From Acidobacteriota bacterium (lineage in GTDB: Bacteria > Acidobacteriota > Terriglobia > UBA7540), in the NCBI GenBank assembly GCA_021838785.1, contig JAKCCV010000019.1, positions 16,710 through 80,709 of the forward strand: a DNA stretch of 64,000 nt, in the 5' to 3' direction. Below the pieces are notes generated by a model. It searched no databases, was not told the DNA's origin, and saw only the letters and a list, made by a program, of their open reading frames with translations. The position numbers and the translations under genes were made by a program. Shown here in pieces: positions 26,350-33,587 of the stretch (positions are counted from its first letter, which is position 1; every line of letters begins with the position of its first letter).

Positions 26350-26838
26350 CTATCGGTTGGCCTGAACTTCCGCCATCGGGCCAATGAAGGGCAGTTGGAA
26401 TTTTTCGTTCTGGTAAGCCTTCGCCACAAGTATCACCCACAGCACCAAGCCTGCCAGGGAGATCCCAGCGTGCAAAAACGCCAGGAGCGTCCATCCAATC
26501 ACCGGCACGAGGGCAACGAGCATTCCAACAATCGCCGCCGCAATCCAGAAAACGATCCAGACGAAGCAAAAGAATAGCGACTGAAAGGCGTGGAAGCGCA
26601 CAAACCGGTCTTTGTTGTAAGGTTCGATGAGAAGAAAAAGAATCGCCGGAATGAAGGTGAAATAGGCCAGCATTCCCGCCACATTCGGCGTCAAATCGGC
26701 GTTTGCGGCCGGCGGCCTGCTCGCCGGCCCGGAAGGCGTCGGCGTCGGAGGCGCTGGTGCGGCCACCGGCGCTCCACACGAAGCGCAAAAAGCCGCGCCT
26801 TCCTCGAGTTTTGCCCCACATTTTGTGCAAAAGGCCAT
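26350..26838 (-). CDS. Zinc-ribbon plus DUF4870-like membrane protein
   Basis: 162 residues. The N-terminus is a zinc ribbon (CTKCG at residues 4-8 and CASCG at 18-22), then a proline/alanine linker, then a Tic20/DUF4870-like membrane part with three to four helices: GMLAYFTFIPAILFLLIEPY, RFHAFQSLFFCFVWIVFW, IVGMLVALVPVIGW, ISLAGLVLWVILVAKAYQNE. The RFVRFHAFQS motif is typical of the family. Function unknown. Confidence 0.88.
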   Translation of the reverse strand: MAFCTKCGAKLEEGAAFCASCGAPVAAPAPPTPTPSGPASRPPAANADLTPNVAGMLAYFTFIPAILFLLIEPYNKDRFVRFHAFQSLFFCFVWIVFWIAAAIVGMLVALVPVIGWTLLAFLHAGISLAGLVLWVILVAKAYQNEKFQLPFIGPMAEVQANR

Positions 26839-27093
26839 GTTCGCGCTCCCTTCGAGTTAGAGTGAATCGCCCGGCTTCAGCTTTTGCCGTCGGCCAAGGT
26901 GCGTGGGCGCTGAAGCGTAGGCTCGTGGGCCGTCTGCCGAAAGCCGACTTATACTAACCTCCCGCTGGTTATAGTGCAATGGCGGAGGCAACGGTTCTCT
27001 ATGTTTCGACAGGCGGCGGATAGAATGGCGGCCGTCGCCGGAACGACGAGCTCTCCTGTTCCCTGAAAAGTTGCAGGGCGGGTTTGGAAGCGC
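26839..27093. other. Intergenic region upstream of the recombinase/polymerase cassette
   Basis: No gene seen between the zinc-ribbon gene and the promoter at 27094. A loose direct repeat GGTTCTCTATGTTTC at about 26992-27006 could be a regulator site, but it does not match a damage-response operator that I can name. Confidence 0.4.
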
Positions 27094-27122
27094 TTGACTT
27101 TCGCTTTTTTTTCGCCTATCCT
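27094..27122 (+). promoter_or_regulatory. Candidate promoter of the RadB-like/PolB cassette
   Basis: TTGACT (27094-27099) and TATCCT (27117-27122) with a 17-base spacer containing a T8 run. The first gene of the cassette starts 78 bases downstream behind GGAGG. Confidence 0.5.
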
Positions 27123-27199
27123 TCTTACCTGGGGCTGGAAAAGCGGCCGCGTGATGAAAATTGCGGCGCCACGGCCAAGAAGGTGCCCGGAGGTCCACC

Positions 27200-27883
27200 A
27201 TGTTCTCCAACGAGTCACAAGCGATGCCCAGGCCGATGCGTGCAGGGTCTGGTGGGTGCGCGGTGTCGGCGACGGCTCCTTCTGCTCCGGTGCGCCGCGC
27301 CCCGTGGACGTTGCCGACGCAGGGTCTGGCGGTTTTCCACGGGGCGTGCGACACGGCGCGGCTGAGCCACTATTTTTTGCCGCGACTGATTTTGTCGGGC
27401 CAGCGCGTGCTGGTACTCGACGGAGCCAACTCAGCCGACCCGCGATTGATGGCGCGGCTGGCGCGCGAGCGCGGCATGACGTTTGATGCTTTCAGTCGTC
27501 AAATCCAAATTGCGCGCGCCTTCACCTGCTTTCAGCTCACCGAGCTCACGGCGCGGCTGCCGCGCTGGGTGGCGGAGTTTCCGGCGAAGGTCTTAATCGT
27601 CACGGCGCTGCCCGAGCTTTACTTCGACGAAGACGTACGAGATGGCGATGCGCACGCGGCGTTCGAGCAAGCGCTCCGCCATCTGCGACGCTGGGCGACG
27701 GAGCAAGGCGCGGTGGCCGTCTTTTCTTCCGCTGTGAACTTTGCGCCTTCGGCGGGGCGGCGGAGCTTTTTCCCGCGCCTGGCCGCGGCGGCGAACGAAG
27801 CCTGGGAATTCCAGGTGGATGAAAACGGCCGCATGACGCCGGGGCCGCTGCCGCGGGGGAGCTTTCCATCCCTTGCCCAATAA
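27200..27883 (+). CDS. RecA/RadB-like protein with degenerate P-loop
   Basis: The ATG at 27200 has GGAGG six bases upstream, giving 227 residues. The fold pattern is that of RecA/RadA core ATPases: GLAVFHGACDTARLSHYFL in the P-loop position, QRVLVLDGANSADPRLMARL as strand plus VVYIDTE-like element, QIQIARAFTCFQLTELTARL (archaeal RadA/RadB read xxARAxxxxH/Q here), AKVLIVTALPELYF as Walker B strand, and QGAVAVFSSAVNFA. The lysine and serine/threonine of Walker A are absent (GACDTARLS), so ATP binding is probably lost. It leads a cassette with a small protein and a family B polymerase. The RecA-like assignment is from pattern only. Confidence 0.6.
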   Translation: MFSNESQAMPRPMRAGSGGCAVSATAPSAPVRRAPWTLPTQGLAVFHGACDTARLSHYFLPRLILSGQRVLVLDGANSADPRLMARLARERGMTFDAFSRQIQIARAFTCFQLTELTARLPRWVAEFPAKVLIVTALPELYFDEDVRDGDAHAAFEQALRHLRRWATEQGAVAVFSSAVNFAPSAGRRSFFPRLAAAANEAWEFQVDENGRMTPGPLPRGSFPSLAQ

Positions 27884-27889
27884 AATGCC

Positions 27890-28243
27890 ATGGGCCGAAC
27901 CCTCGCCACATTTCGCGACTTGATTGAGCAAGAGATGCAGAACTGGGAGCGTGTCTTTGGGCGGGCGCTGCGGCGGGAAGAGCGCGTGCACTTTGAGGCC
28001 ATGTTCCAACGGGTGCGCCTCTATGTGCAGGCCTGTACGCATCAATCCTCCGTGCACGCCATGGACGCCATCAACGTGGCCATCGGCTTGGACCACGAAA
28101 TTCGGCTGCGCGCGATTGAAGCGCGTTTAGGAATCAACCTTGCGACTCAGTGGATGGATTCTCGACCTTTACCCGTCCGCGGAGGGGATGACGCTGTGGC
28201 TGATCCCGCAGAACGGCAATCCCCAACGCCGTCGGCTGATTGA
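27890..28243 (+). CDS. Small helical protein of the RadB-like/PolB cassette
   Basis: 117 residues, seven bases behind the RadB-like gene and overlapping the polymerase gene by 104 bases. The first ~85 residues are strongly helical and charged (FRDLIEQEMQNWERVFGRAL, EERVHFEAMFQRVRLYVQAC, MDAINVAIGLDHEIRLRAIE); the last 30 (RPLPVRGGDDAVADPAERQS) are low-complexity and lie in the overlap, so that tail may be little constrained. I recognise no family. Its position between two DNA-repair-like genes suggests a bridging or clamp-adaptor role, which is inference. Confidence 0.6.
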   Translation: MGRTLATFRDLIEQEMQNWERVFGRALRREERVHFEAMFQRVRLYVQACTHQSSVHAMDAINVAIGLDHEIRLRAIEARLGINLATQWMDSRPLPVRGGDDAVADPAERQSPTPSAD

Positions 28244-30434
28244 TCCCTCCTTTCACCCGCGCTTCTACGCGCGCGGTCCGCAGGCGGCGCTGGAGCGGCT
28301 GGCGGCGGAATTGGCACGGCGCGCTCCGGTAAGGTGCGCCTTCACCGAGAAGCAGGACCTCTGGGAAGGCCCGGTCACGGTGCTGGAAGTTACGGTACAT
28401 TGTCCCGCGCAGTTCGCGGCGCTCGCGCGCCTGGCTCGCCGCGCCCCAAGTTCGCTTCGCCTCTATAACACCGACCTGATGCTGGCAGCGGTCTATAGTT
28501 GGGAGAAAAAGGTTTTCCCACTGGCTCAGGTGGAAGCGGAGGTGGAAGGAGACCGCCTCCGCGCCCTGGCTGGCCGCGACGATCCTTGGCGCGTAGATTA
28601 CGAATTGCCGCCGCTCGGCGTGATGCAGGCGCGCCTGGAGGGTCTGGACCGCGTGGACCCGCAGCACGGGCGACGCGGGGCGCTCGAAGTCGCGCATGAG
28701 GGCGAGTGGCAAATTTTGGATGACGCCGATGAGCCGGTGGCGGCGGGCTTTGAGCGCCTCTTGCGCACTTGGGACCCCGACCTCATCGTCACCGAATGGG
28801 GCGATGCCACGCTGCTGCCCGGACTGATGCGGCAGGCGCGGCGGTGCGGGTTCGAGCTTTCGCTCAACCGCGACCACGCTCCGGCCGAACGCCATCGCGC
28901 CCGCAGCTACACGAGCTACGGCCGCGTGCTCTTCAAGGCCAGCGCTACCACGCTGCGGGGGCGCCTGCACGTGGATATTCGCAATTCCTTCATCGCCCAT
29001 GCGTGCGAGCTGGACGGCCTATGGGAGCTGGCGCGCGTCACCAAGCTGCCCGTGCAATATTGCGCCCGCACCAGCACGGGCACCGGCATTTCCTATCTCC
29101 AGATGGAACTGGCCTGGCGTGATGGACTGCTGATTCCGGAGCAGAAGGCCGAGCCGGAATCACCCAAGCACCCGGACGAATTGCTACGAGCCGATCGCGG
29201 CGGGCTGGTGTTTCCGCCGCGCTTGGGATTTTTCTCGAATGTGGCCGAACTCGATTTTGTGAGCGAGTTTCCCAGCATCATGGCGCGCTTCAACGTCTCT
29301 CCAGAAACGGTCAACTGCCGCTGCTGTCCGGACGCTCCGCGCGTGCCGGAGCTGGGTTATCGCATCTGTCAGAAGCGCCGTGGCCTGACCGGCCGCGTGG
29401 TGGAGCGACTGATTGCCAAGCGCGGAGAATACAAGCGGCGCATGATCCTGGCGCCGGACGGCTCGAACTCGGCTTCGCCCGGGCGGTTCCTTTCGCCCGT
29501 TGAGTGGAACTCCTACGCGCAGCGGCGTTCGGCCCTCAAGTGGCTGCTGGTCTGCTGTTTCGGTTACACCGGCTACAAGAACGCGCGCTTTGGCAAGATT
29601 GAGGCGCATGAGGCCATCAACGCCCTGGCGCGAGAAAAACTGCTTGCGGCCAAGGAAGCCGCGGAGGCGCGCGGCTACCGCGTGCTGCACGCGCTGGTAG
29701 ATTCGCTCTACGTCGAGCGCGAAGGTGCGACGCGCGCGGACTACGAATGCCTGGCGAGGGAGATCGAGCGGCTCACCGGTTTGCCGCTGGCTCTGGAGGC
29801 GGTTTACCGTTACGTGATTTTTCTGCCCTCGAAACAGAACCCGGAAATTCCCGTGCCCAACCGCTTCTTCGCCGTCGCGGAAGACGGCACGCTGAAGGTT
29901 CGCGGCCTGGAGTGCCGCCGGCATGACACGCCGCCGCTGGTAGCGCGAATGCAGGAAAAGGTTTTGGAGATTCTGGCGGAGGCGCGCGACCAGGAGACTT
30001 ATGCGCAGAAGCTTGAAGAAGCGCGGCGAGTGCTCGAACGGTATCTTGAGCGCATCGAAGCCGGCAGCGTGCCGGCGGAGGAGTTGGTCATCAGCAAGCG
30101 GCTTTCACGCCTGCCCTCGAACTACCGCCAAGCCAGCCAGGTGGCCATCGCGGCTCAGCAACTCGACCGCTCCGGCGTGCGCCTGCGAGCCGGCGAGACC
30201 ATCGAATACATTCTCACTTGTGCTGGCGCCAAGCTGGCTGACGATCGCGTGCGCGCCTACACGTTGTGGGAAGGCTGGCGAGGCTATGATGCCGCCGCTT
30301 ACCGTGCCGCGCTGCTCGACGCTTTTCAGCCGTTCGAGTTTTTCGCGCCAACGCCGGACCACGGGGCGAGCGCCGCACCGCACCCTCAGACCTGCACCGC
30401 GACGCTGGTTTCCGTGCGGATGACCGGACGATAG
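28140..30434 (+). CDS. Family B DNA polymerase with degraded exonuclease and altered motif C
   Basis: 764 residues from a TTG at 28140 (in-frame stop at 28128; next ATG at 28188 would cut conserved N-terminus). Motif A is LDFVSEFPSIMARFN (D372). Motif B is RRSALKWLLVCCFGYTGYKN (K467). Motif C is HALVDSLYVE: the second Asp (D521) stays but the first Asp of Y-G-D-T-D-S is Leu. KVRGLECRRHDTPP (586-599) is the conserved thumb-proximal motif. The exonuclease looks dead: Exo I reads VMQARLEG instead of FDIE, and Exo II reads WGDATLLP instead of N-G-D-x-F-D. The gene overlaps mqnE convergently by 49 bases. Likely an accessory repair polymerase rather than replicative. Confidence 0.9.
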   Translation: MRLSGWILDLYPSAEGMTLWLIPQNGNPQRRRLIDPSFHPRFYARGPQAALERLAAELARRAPVRCAFTEKQDLWEGPVTVLEVTVHCPAQFAALARLARRAPSSLRLYNTDLMLAAVYSWEKKVFPLAQVEAEVEGDRLRALAGRDDPWRVDYELPPLGVMQARLEGLDRVDPQHGRRGALEVAHEGEWQILDDADEPVAAGFERLLRTWDPDLIVTEWGDATLLPGLMRQARRCGFELSLNRDHAPAERHRARSYTSYGRVLFKASATTLRGRLHVDIRNSFIAHACELDGLWELARVTKLPVQYCARTSTGTGISYLQMELAWRDGLLIPEQKAEPESPKHPDELLRADRGGLVFPPRLGFFSNVAELDFVSEFPSIMARFNVSPETVNCRCCPDAPRVPELGYRICQKRRGLTGRVVERLIAKRGEYKRRMILAPDGSNSASPGRFLSPVEWNSYAQRRSALKWLLVCCFGYTGYKNARFGKIEAHEAINALAREKLLAAKEAAEARGYRVLHALVDSLYVEREGATRADYECLAREIERLTGLPLALEAVYRYVIFLPSKQNPEIPVPNRFFAVAEDGTLKVRGLECRRHDTPPLVARMQEKVLEILAEARDQETYAQKLEEARRVLERYLERIEAGSVPAEELVISKRLSRLPSNYRQASQVAIAAQQLDRSGVRLRAGETIEYILTCAGAKLADDRVRAYTLWEGWRGYDAAAYRAALLDAFQPFEFFAPTPDHGASAAPHPQTCTATLVSVRMTGR

Positions 30435-31528
30435 AGCGTATCGCGCTCCATGGGCTCAAGCCCGGCCTCATGGATGAGCCGGATGATTTGCTGGCGGGTC
30501 ATGGTCTGCGGAGTCTTGGCGCCGGCATCGTGGTAAATCTTTTCCTCGACGACCGTGCCGTCCAAATCATTTGCGCCGAAGCGCAACGCCACCTGGGCCA
30601 CGCGCGGCGTCATCATAATCCAATACGCTTTGATATGCGGGAAATTGTCGAGCAGTAGCCGCGCCACGGCGATGTTTTTTAAATCCATGAAGCCGGTAGT
30701 TTCCGGCCAGGGCACGCGCCGGCCCAGCTCCGTGTTGGCGGGATGAAACGCCAGCGGAATGAAGGTGCGAAAGCCGCCCGTCTCATCTTGCAAAGCGCGC
30801 AACTGCAACAGATGATCCACGCGATCTTCCGCCGACTCAATGTGACCGTAAAGCATGGTCGCGGTCGAGGCCAGGCCCATTTCGTGGGCGATGCGATGCA
30901 CCTTCAACCAGGTGTACGCCCCGATTTTGTGGTCGCAGATCACGCGCCGCACCGCCGGAGCAAAAATCTCCGCTCCGCCGCCCGGCAGCGAATCGAGGCC
31001 GGCGGCCTTTAACCGCTCCAGAATTTCACGAATCGAAAGCTGCGTGATGTGCGAGTAATAGGCAATCTCGACGGCCGTGAAGGCTTTGAGATGAACCTGG
31101 GGAAAGCGCTCCTTCAACCCTCGCAACAAGTCCACGTAATATTGAAACGGCAGGTCCGGATGCAGACCGCCCACAATGTGGAACTCGGTCACCGCCTCTG
31201 ACCAATTCTCTCCCGCCACGCGAAAGGCTTCCTCCAGCGCCATCGTGTAGGCGCCCGGAGCGTCCGGCTTCCGCCCAAACGCGCATAGCTTGCAACTGGC
31301 CACGCACACGTTGGTCGGATTGAGGTGCCGGTTGACGTTGAAGTAGGTCCGGTCTCCGTGCCGTTTGTGGCGGACATAGTGCGCCAGCCAGCCGAGGGCC
31401 AGCAAGTCATGGGAGCGATATAAGCCGACGCCGTCTTCAAAGCTCAGGCGCTCACCCGCTCTTACCTTTTCGGCGATTGGTCGCAGCGCGGCGTCTTCAA
31501 TGCCAGGATCCTTCATCGGCTCAGCCAT
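30386..31528 (-). CDS. mqnE: Aminofutalosine synthase (radical SAM)
   Basis: 380 residues. NPTNVCVASCKLCAFGR holds the radical-SAM CxxxCxxC. EFHIVGGLHPDLPF, VHLKAFTAVEI, LDSLPGGGAEIFAP, TMLYGHIES and FGANDLDGTVVEEKIYH are MqnE hallmarks; the sister enzyme MqnC differs in several of these. The enzyme joins 3-((1-carboxyvinyl)oxy)benzoate to SAM giving aminofutalosine, so menaquinone is made by the futalosine route. No other mqn gene is adjacent. Confidence 0.92.
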   Translation of the reverse strand: MAEPMKDPGIEDAALRPIAEKVRAGERLSFEDGVGLYRSHDLLALGWLAHYVRHKRHGDRTYFNVNRHLNPTNVCVASCKLCAFGRKPDAPGAYTMALEEAFRVAGENWSEAVTEFHIVGGLHPDLPFQYYVDLLRGLKERFPQVHLKAFTAVEIAYYSHITQLSIREILERLKAAGLDSLPGGGAEIFAPAVRRVICDHKIGAYTWLKVHRIAHEMGLASTATMLYGHIESAEDRVDHLLQLRALQDETGGFRTFIPLAFHPANTELGRRVPWPETTGFMDLKNIAVARLLLDNFPHIKAYWIMMTPRVAQVALRFGANDLDGTVVEEKIYHDAGAKTPQTMTRQQIIRLIHEAGLEPMERDTLYRPVIRTETSVAVQV

Positions 31529-31715
31529 GCCTCCATCTCAAAACCCTTATTGTACGCTGCCTGAAGGCCAGCATTCAATAAGTTAGGCTGGGCCGATTTT
31601 CTTGTTTCGGCGAGCGCGGAAATGATAGCATGCCTCTTGCGCCTGGAAAGCGGCGACGCGACCGGCCGGGTTGAACGCATAATTCAGGCGCCAGCCCCAG
31701 CCAGCGAGGAACGAA

Positions 31716-32396
31716 ATGCGCAAATCTTCGAAAGTGAGAACTTCCCAACCGAACGACGGGGCCGGGCGACGGTTGAGCCGACGGGCGATGGTTCAGCAGC
31801 TTCTGGTGGGCGCGAGCGTTGGCTACGCCGCTCCAGCGCTGGCCGGGCCGGATCCAGGCGCGGCACGCCCAAAGCCGGCAACCCGGACATCGCCGGCGAG
31901 TGAGACCCCCTGGAAGCCGCTGTTCTTGGACCCGCATCAGGCGGAAACCCTCGGGGTGCTGGCGGAGCGCATCGTCCCTGGCTCAACGGAAGCTCAGGTC
32001 AATCGCTTTATTGACCTGCTGCTGAGCGTGGATACGCAGGAAAATCAACGGAAATTCATTGATTCGCTTTCCGCCTTTGAGGCGGAGGCTATTCAGCGTT
32101 ACGGCCAACCGTTTTTGAGCCTCACCCAGGTGGAGCAAAATCAGATTTTGACGGCGGCCTCGGCGGGCGAGTCGGGCGCAATGCGTCCGAAGGAACCGCA
32201 ATCCCACCGGCGCGGGCTTCACGAGCTGGGCACGGCCTTTCCGCCACAAGGCCGCCCGGCCACGCTCTTCGATCACTTTGTCAATTTGAAAACCTGGATT
32301 GTGGGCGCCTACTATTCCTCCGAGGTGGGCATGAAAGACCTCGGCTGGACCGGCCAGGTGTTCTTCACGTCGTATCCGGGCTGCGGGCAGTCTTAA
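31716..32396 (+). CDS. Gluconate 2-dehydrogenase subunit 3 family protein, orphan
   Basis: 226 residues with a twin-arginine-type leader (GRRLSRRAMVQQLLVGASVG, residues ~17-36) ending near an ALAG site. The mature part follows subunit 3 of gluconate 2-dehydrogenase-like GMC oxidoreductases: LDPHQAETLGVLAERIVPG, VNRFIDLLLS, RKFIDSLSAFEAEAIQRYG, and YYSSEVGMKDLGW near the end. The large flavoprotein partner and cytochrome subunit are not next to it; downstream DNA is transposon debris, so partners may have been lost. Confidence 0.85.
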   Translation: MRKSSKVRTSQPNDGAGRRLSRRAMVQQLLVGASVGYAAPALAGPDPGAARPKPATRTSPASETPWKPLFLDPHQAETLGVLAERIVPGSTEAQVNRFIDLLLSVDTQENQRKFIDSLSAFEAEAIQRYGQPFLSLTQVEQNQILTAASAGESGAMRPKEPQSHRRGLHELGTAFPPQGRPATLFDHFVNLKTWIVGAYYSSEVGMKDLGWTGQVFFTSYPGCGQS

Positions 32397-32433
32397 GCCA
32401 CTTCGTCCTTTAACCCAACATCGGTGAGTAAAT

Positions 32434-32640
32434 TCAAGGCGTGATTTGGTTTGCGTCGGAGCTACACCGCTCTGTCGAGGGCACATTGCTGTTCAGCAGC
32501 CGGGTCGCGTACCTCCGGTGATACCCGGTGTGGGCGCAGAATTCGTTCCAAATCACGCGCTTCAACTTCCGATCCGCTTGGCGATAGCGCGCGTCAATGG
32601 CGCGGAGATATTCCCATCGCGGTCGGTGACTTATGGCAAC
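32434..32640 (-). pseudogene. Remnant of a DDE transposase/integrase N-terminus
   Basis: An open minus-strand frame of 68 codons without start reads WEYLRAIDARYRQADRKLKR, then WNEFCAHTGYHRRYATRLLN, closely like the N-terminal helix-turn-helix of ISNCY-type integrase-core transposases (pattern YLxAIxxRYxxAxxxxKxxxLDEFC...GYHRKYAIRLL). It stops at 32434 after an unrelated tail (CSSDANQITP). The catalytic part is absent, so this is a dead fragment. It is too short and start-less to be listed as an ordinary ORF. Confidence 0.65.
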
Positions 32641-32745
32641 CCTCTTCCAGACTCTGGAATCGGGTTACATTCTTAAATGTCTCGACGGCCTCTCATCAGT
32701 TTCATTTAACACGTCTCGATACGCTCACTGTGTTCGCTCAGAATG

Positions 32746-33300
32746 ATTGGTGACACCTTTGGTAGAGTGTCACCATGCAGATCAAAGGTTTAGGATGGCC
32801 CCCCCGCTCCAGGTACCTGGAGCGGGGCGCGGCGGAGTTGAGCCGCGAAGCTCGCACTCGGCTGGCCTGGTTCGATTACTATGAGTCGCGCGGGCGGAAG
32901 GTGGCTTCGACCTGTCGCCATTTTGGGATCAGCCGGCAGACGTTTTATCGCTGGCAGCGGCGCTACGACCCGCAAGACTTGTGTACCTTGGAGGATCGCT
33001 CGCATCGCCCGCAGCATCGGCGTCGTCCCACCTGAACGGGGGAGCAGGCCGCGCAGGTTCGTCGCCTGCGAGAGCAGTACCCGCGCTGGGGCAAGGATAA
33101 GTTGGCCGTGCTGTTGCGGCGGGAGGGCTGGGCCGTGTCGGTTTCGAGGGTGGGAAGGATTCTGACTTCCCTTCGCCAGAGGGGAGTTCTGAGAGAGCCT
33201 GTGCGGTTCCGGGTGAAGCGGCGGCGGGGAACCCAGAACCGGCCCTGGGCACTGCGCAAGCCCAAGGATTATGCGGTGGAAAGGCCGGGGGACCTGGTCC
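32746..33300 (+). mobile_element. Truncated IS481-like element with a nonsense mutation in its transposase
   Basis: The left end carries GATTGGTGACAC (32746-32757), nearly the same as the end of the element at 63888. The transposase starts at ATG 32775 (EARTRLAWFDYYESRGRKVA; CRHFGISRQTFYRWQRRYDP; TLEDRSHRPQHRRRPT) and stops at 33033. Beyond that TGA the same frame continues perfectly (TGEQAAQVRRLREQYPRWGK, LAVLLRREGWAVSVSRVGRI, ALRKPKDYAVERPGDLV), so TGA most likely replaced a TGG. The frame ends at about 33300 where the DDE catalytic domain should begin. Non-functional. Confidence 0.8.
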
Positions 33301-33510
33301 TGCGCGAACGCGGTATCCTGCACCTTGAGCGGCGGCGAGTTTGGGAGCGGCCAAGGAGAGTTGTCCTCGGGCAGCGTCTCCGTCTCGCCCACGACCAATA
33401 CGACCTACACCCTTTCCTGTAACGGCTCCGGCTCCGGCCCAACGAATACCGTTACCTCTCAAACAACCGTGACCACGCAGGGGCCGAGCGTGCGGGAGAT
33501 CAATCCGTAG
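33298..33510 (+). pseudogene. C-terminal remnant of an Ig-like surface protein, fused to the IS fragment
   Basis: In a different frame from the transposase, the DNA from the junction reads SCANAVSCTLSGGEFGSGQG, then SVSVSPTTNTTYTLSCNGSG and TSQTTVTTQGPSVREINP and a stop at 33510. This is the closing Ig-like repeat of a bacterial surface protein (pattern SVSPTTNTTYTLSC). A rho-independent terminator follows after 26 bases, as for a genuine gene end. The 5' part has been replaced by the IS fragment. Confidence 0.6.
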
Positions 33511-33536
33511 CAGAAGGAGGAAGGGTACGAAAAGAA

Positions 33537-33577
33537 CAGCCCCGCCGGGATAAATCCCGACAGGGCTGCGTTCGTTT
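33537..33577. terminator. Bidirectional rho-independent terminator
   Basis: CAGCCC...GGGCTG flanking CGGGA-TAAA-TCCCG forms a long stem (33537-33568), followed by TTCGTTTT on the + strand; on the minus strand the stem is followed by TTCTTTT. It separates the Ig-like remnant (+) from the convergent lipoprotein gene (-). Confidence 0.75.
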
Positions 33578-33587
33578 TGCTGGTTGA

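Noticed and set aside
26992..27006. GTTC-like direct repeat as a LexA box for the polymerase cassette
   Set aside because: Spacing and second half-site do not fit the GTTC-N7-GTTC form; too weak to list as a damage operator.
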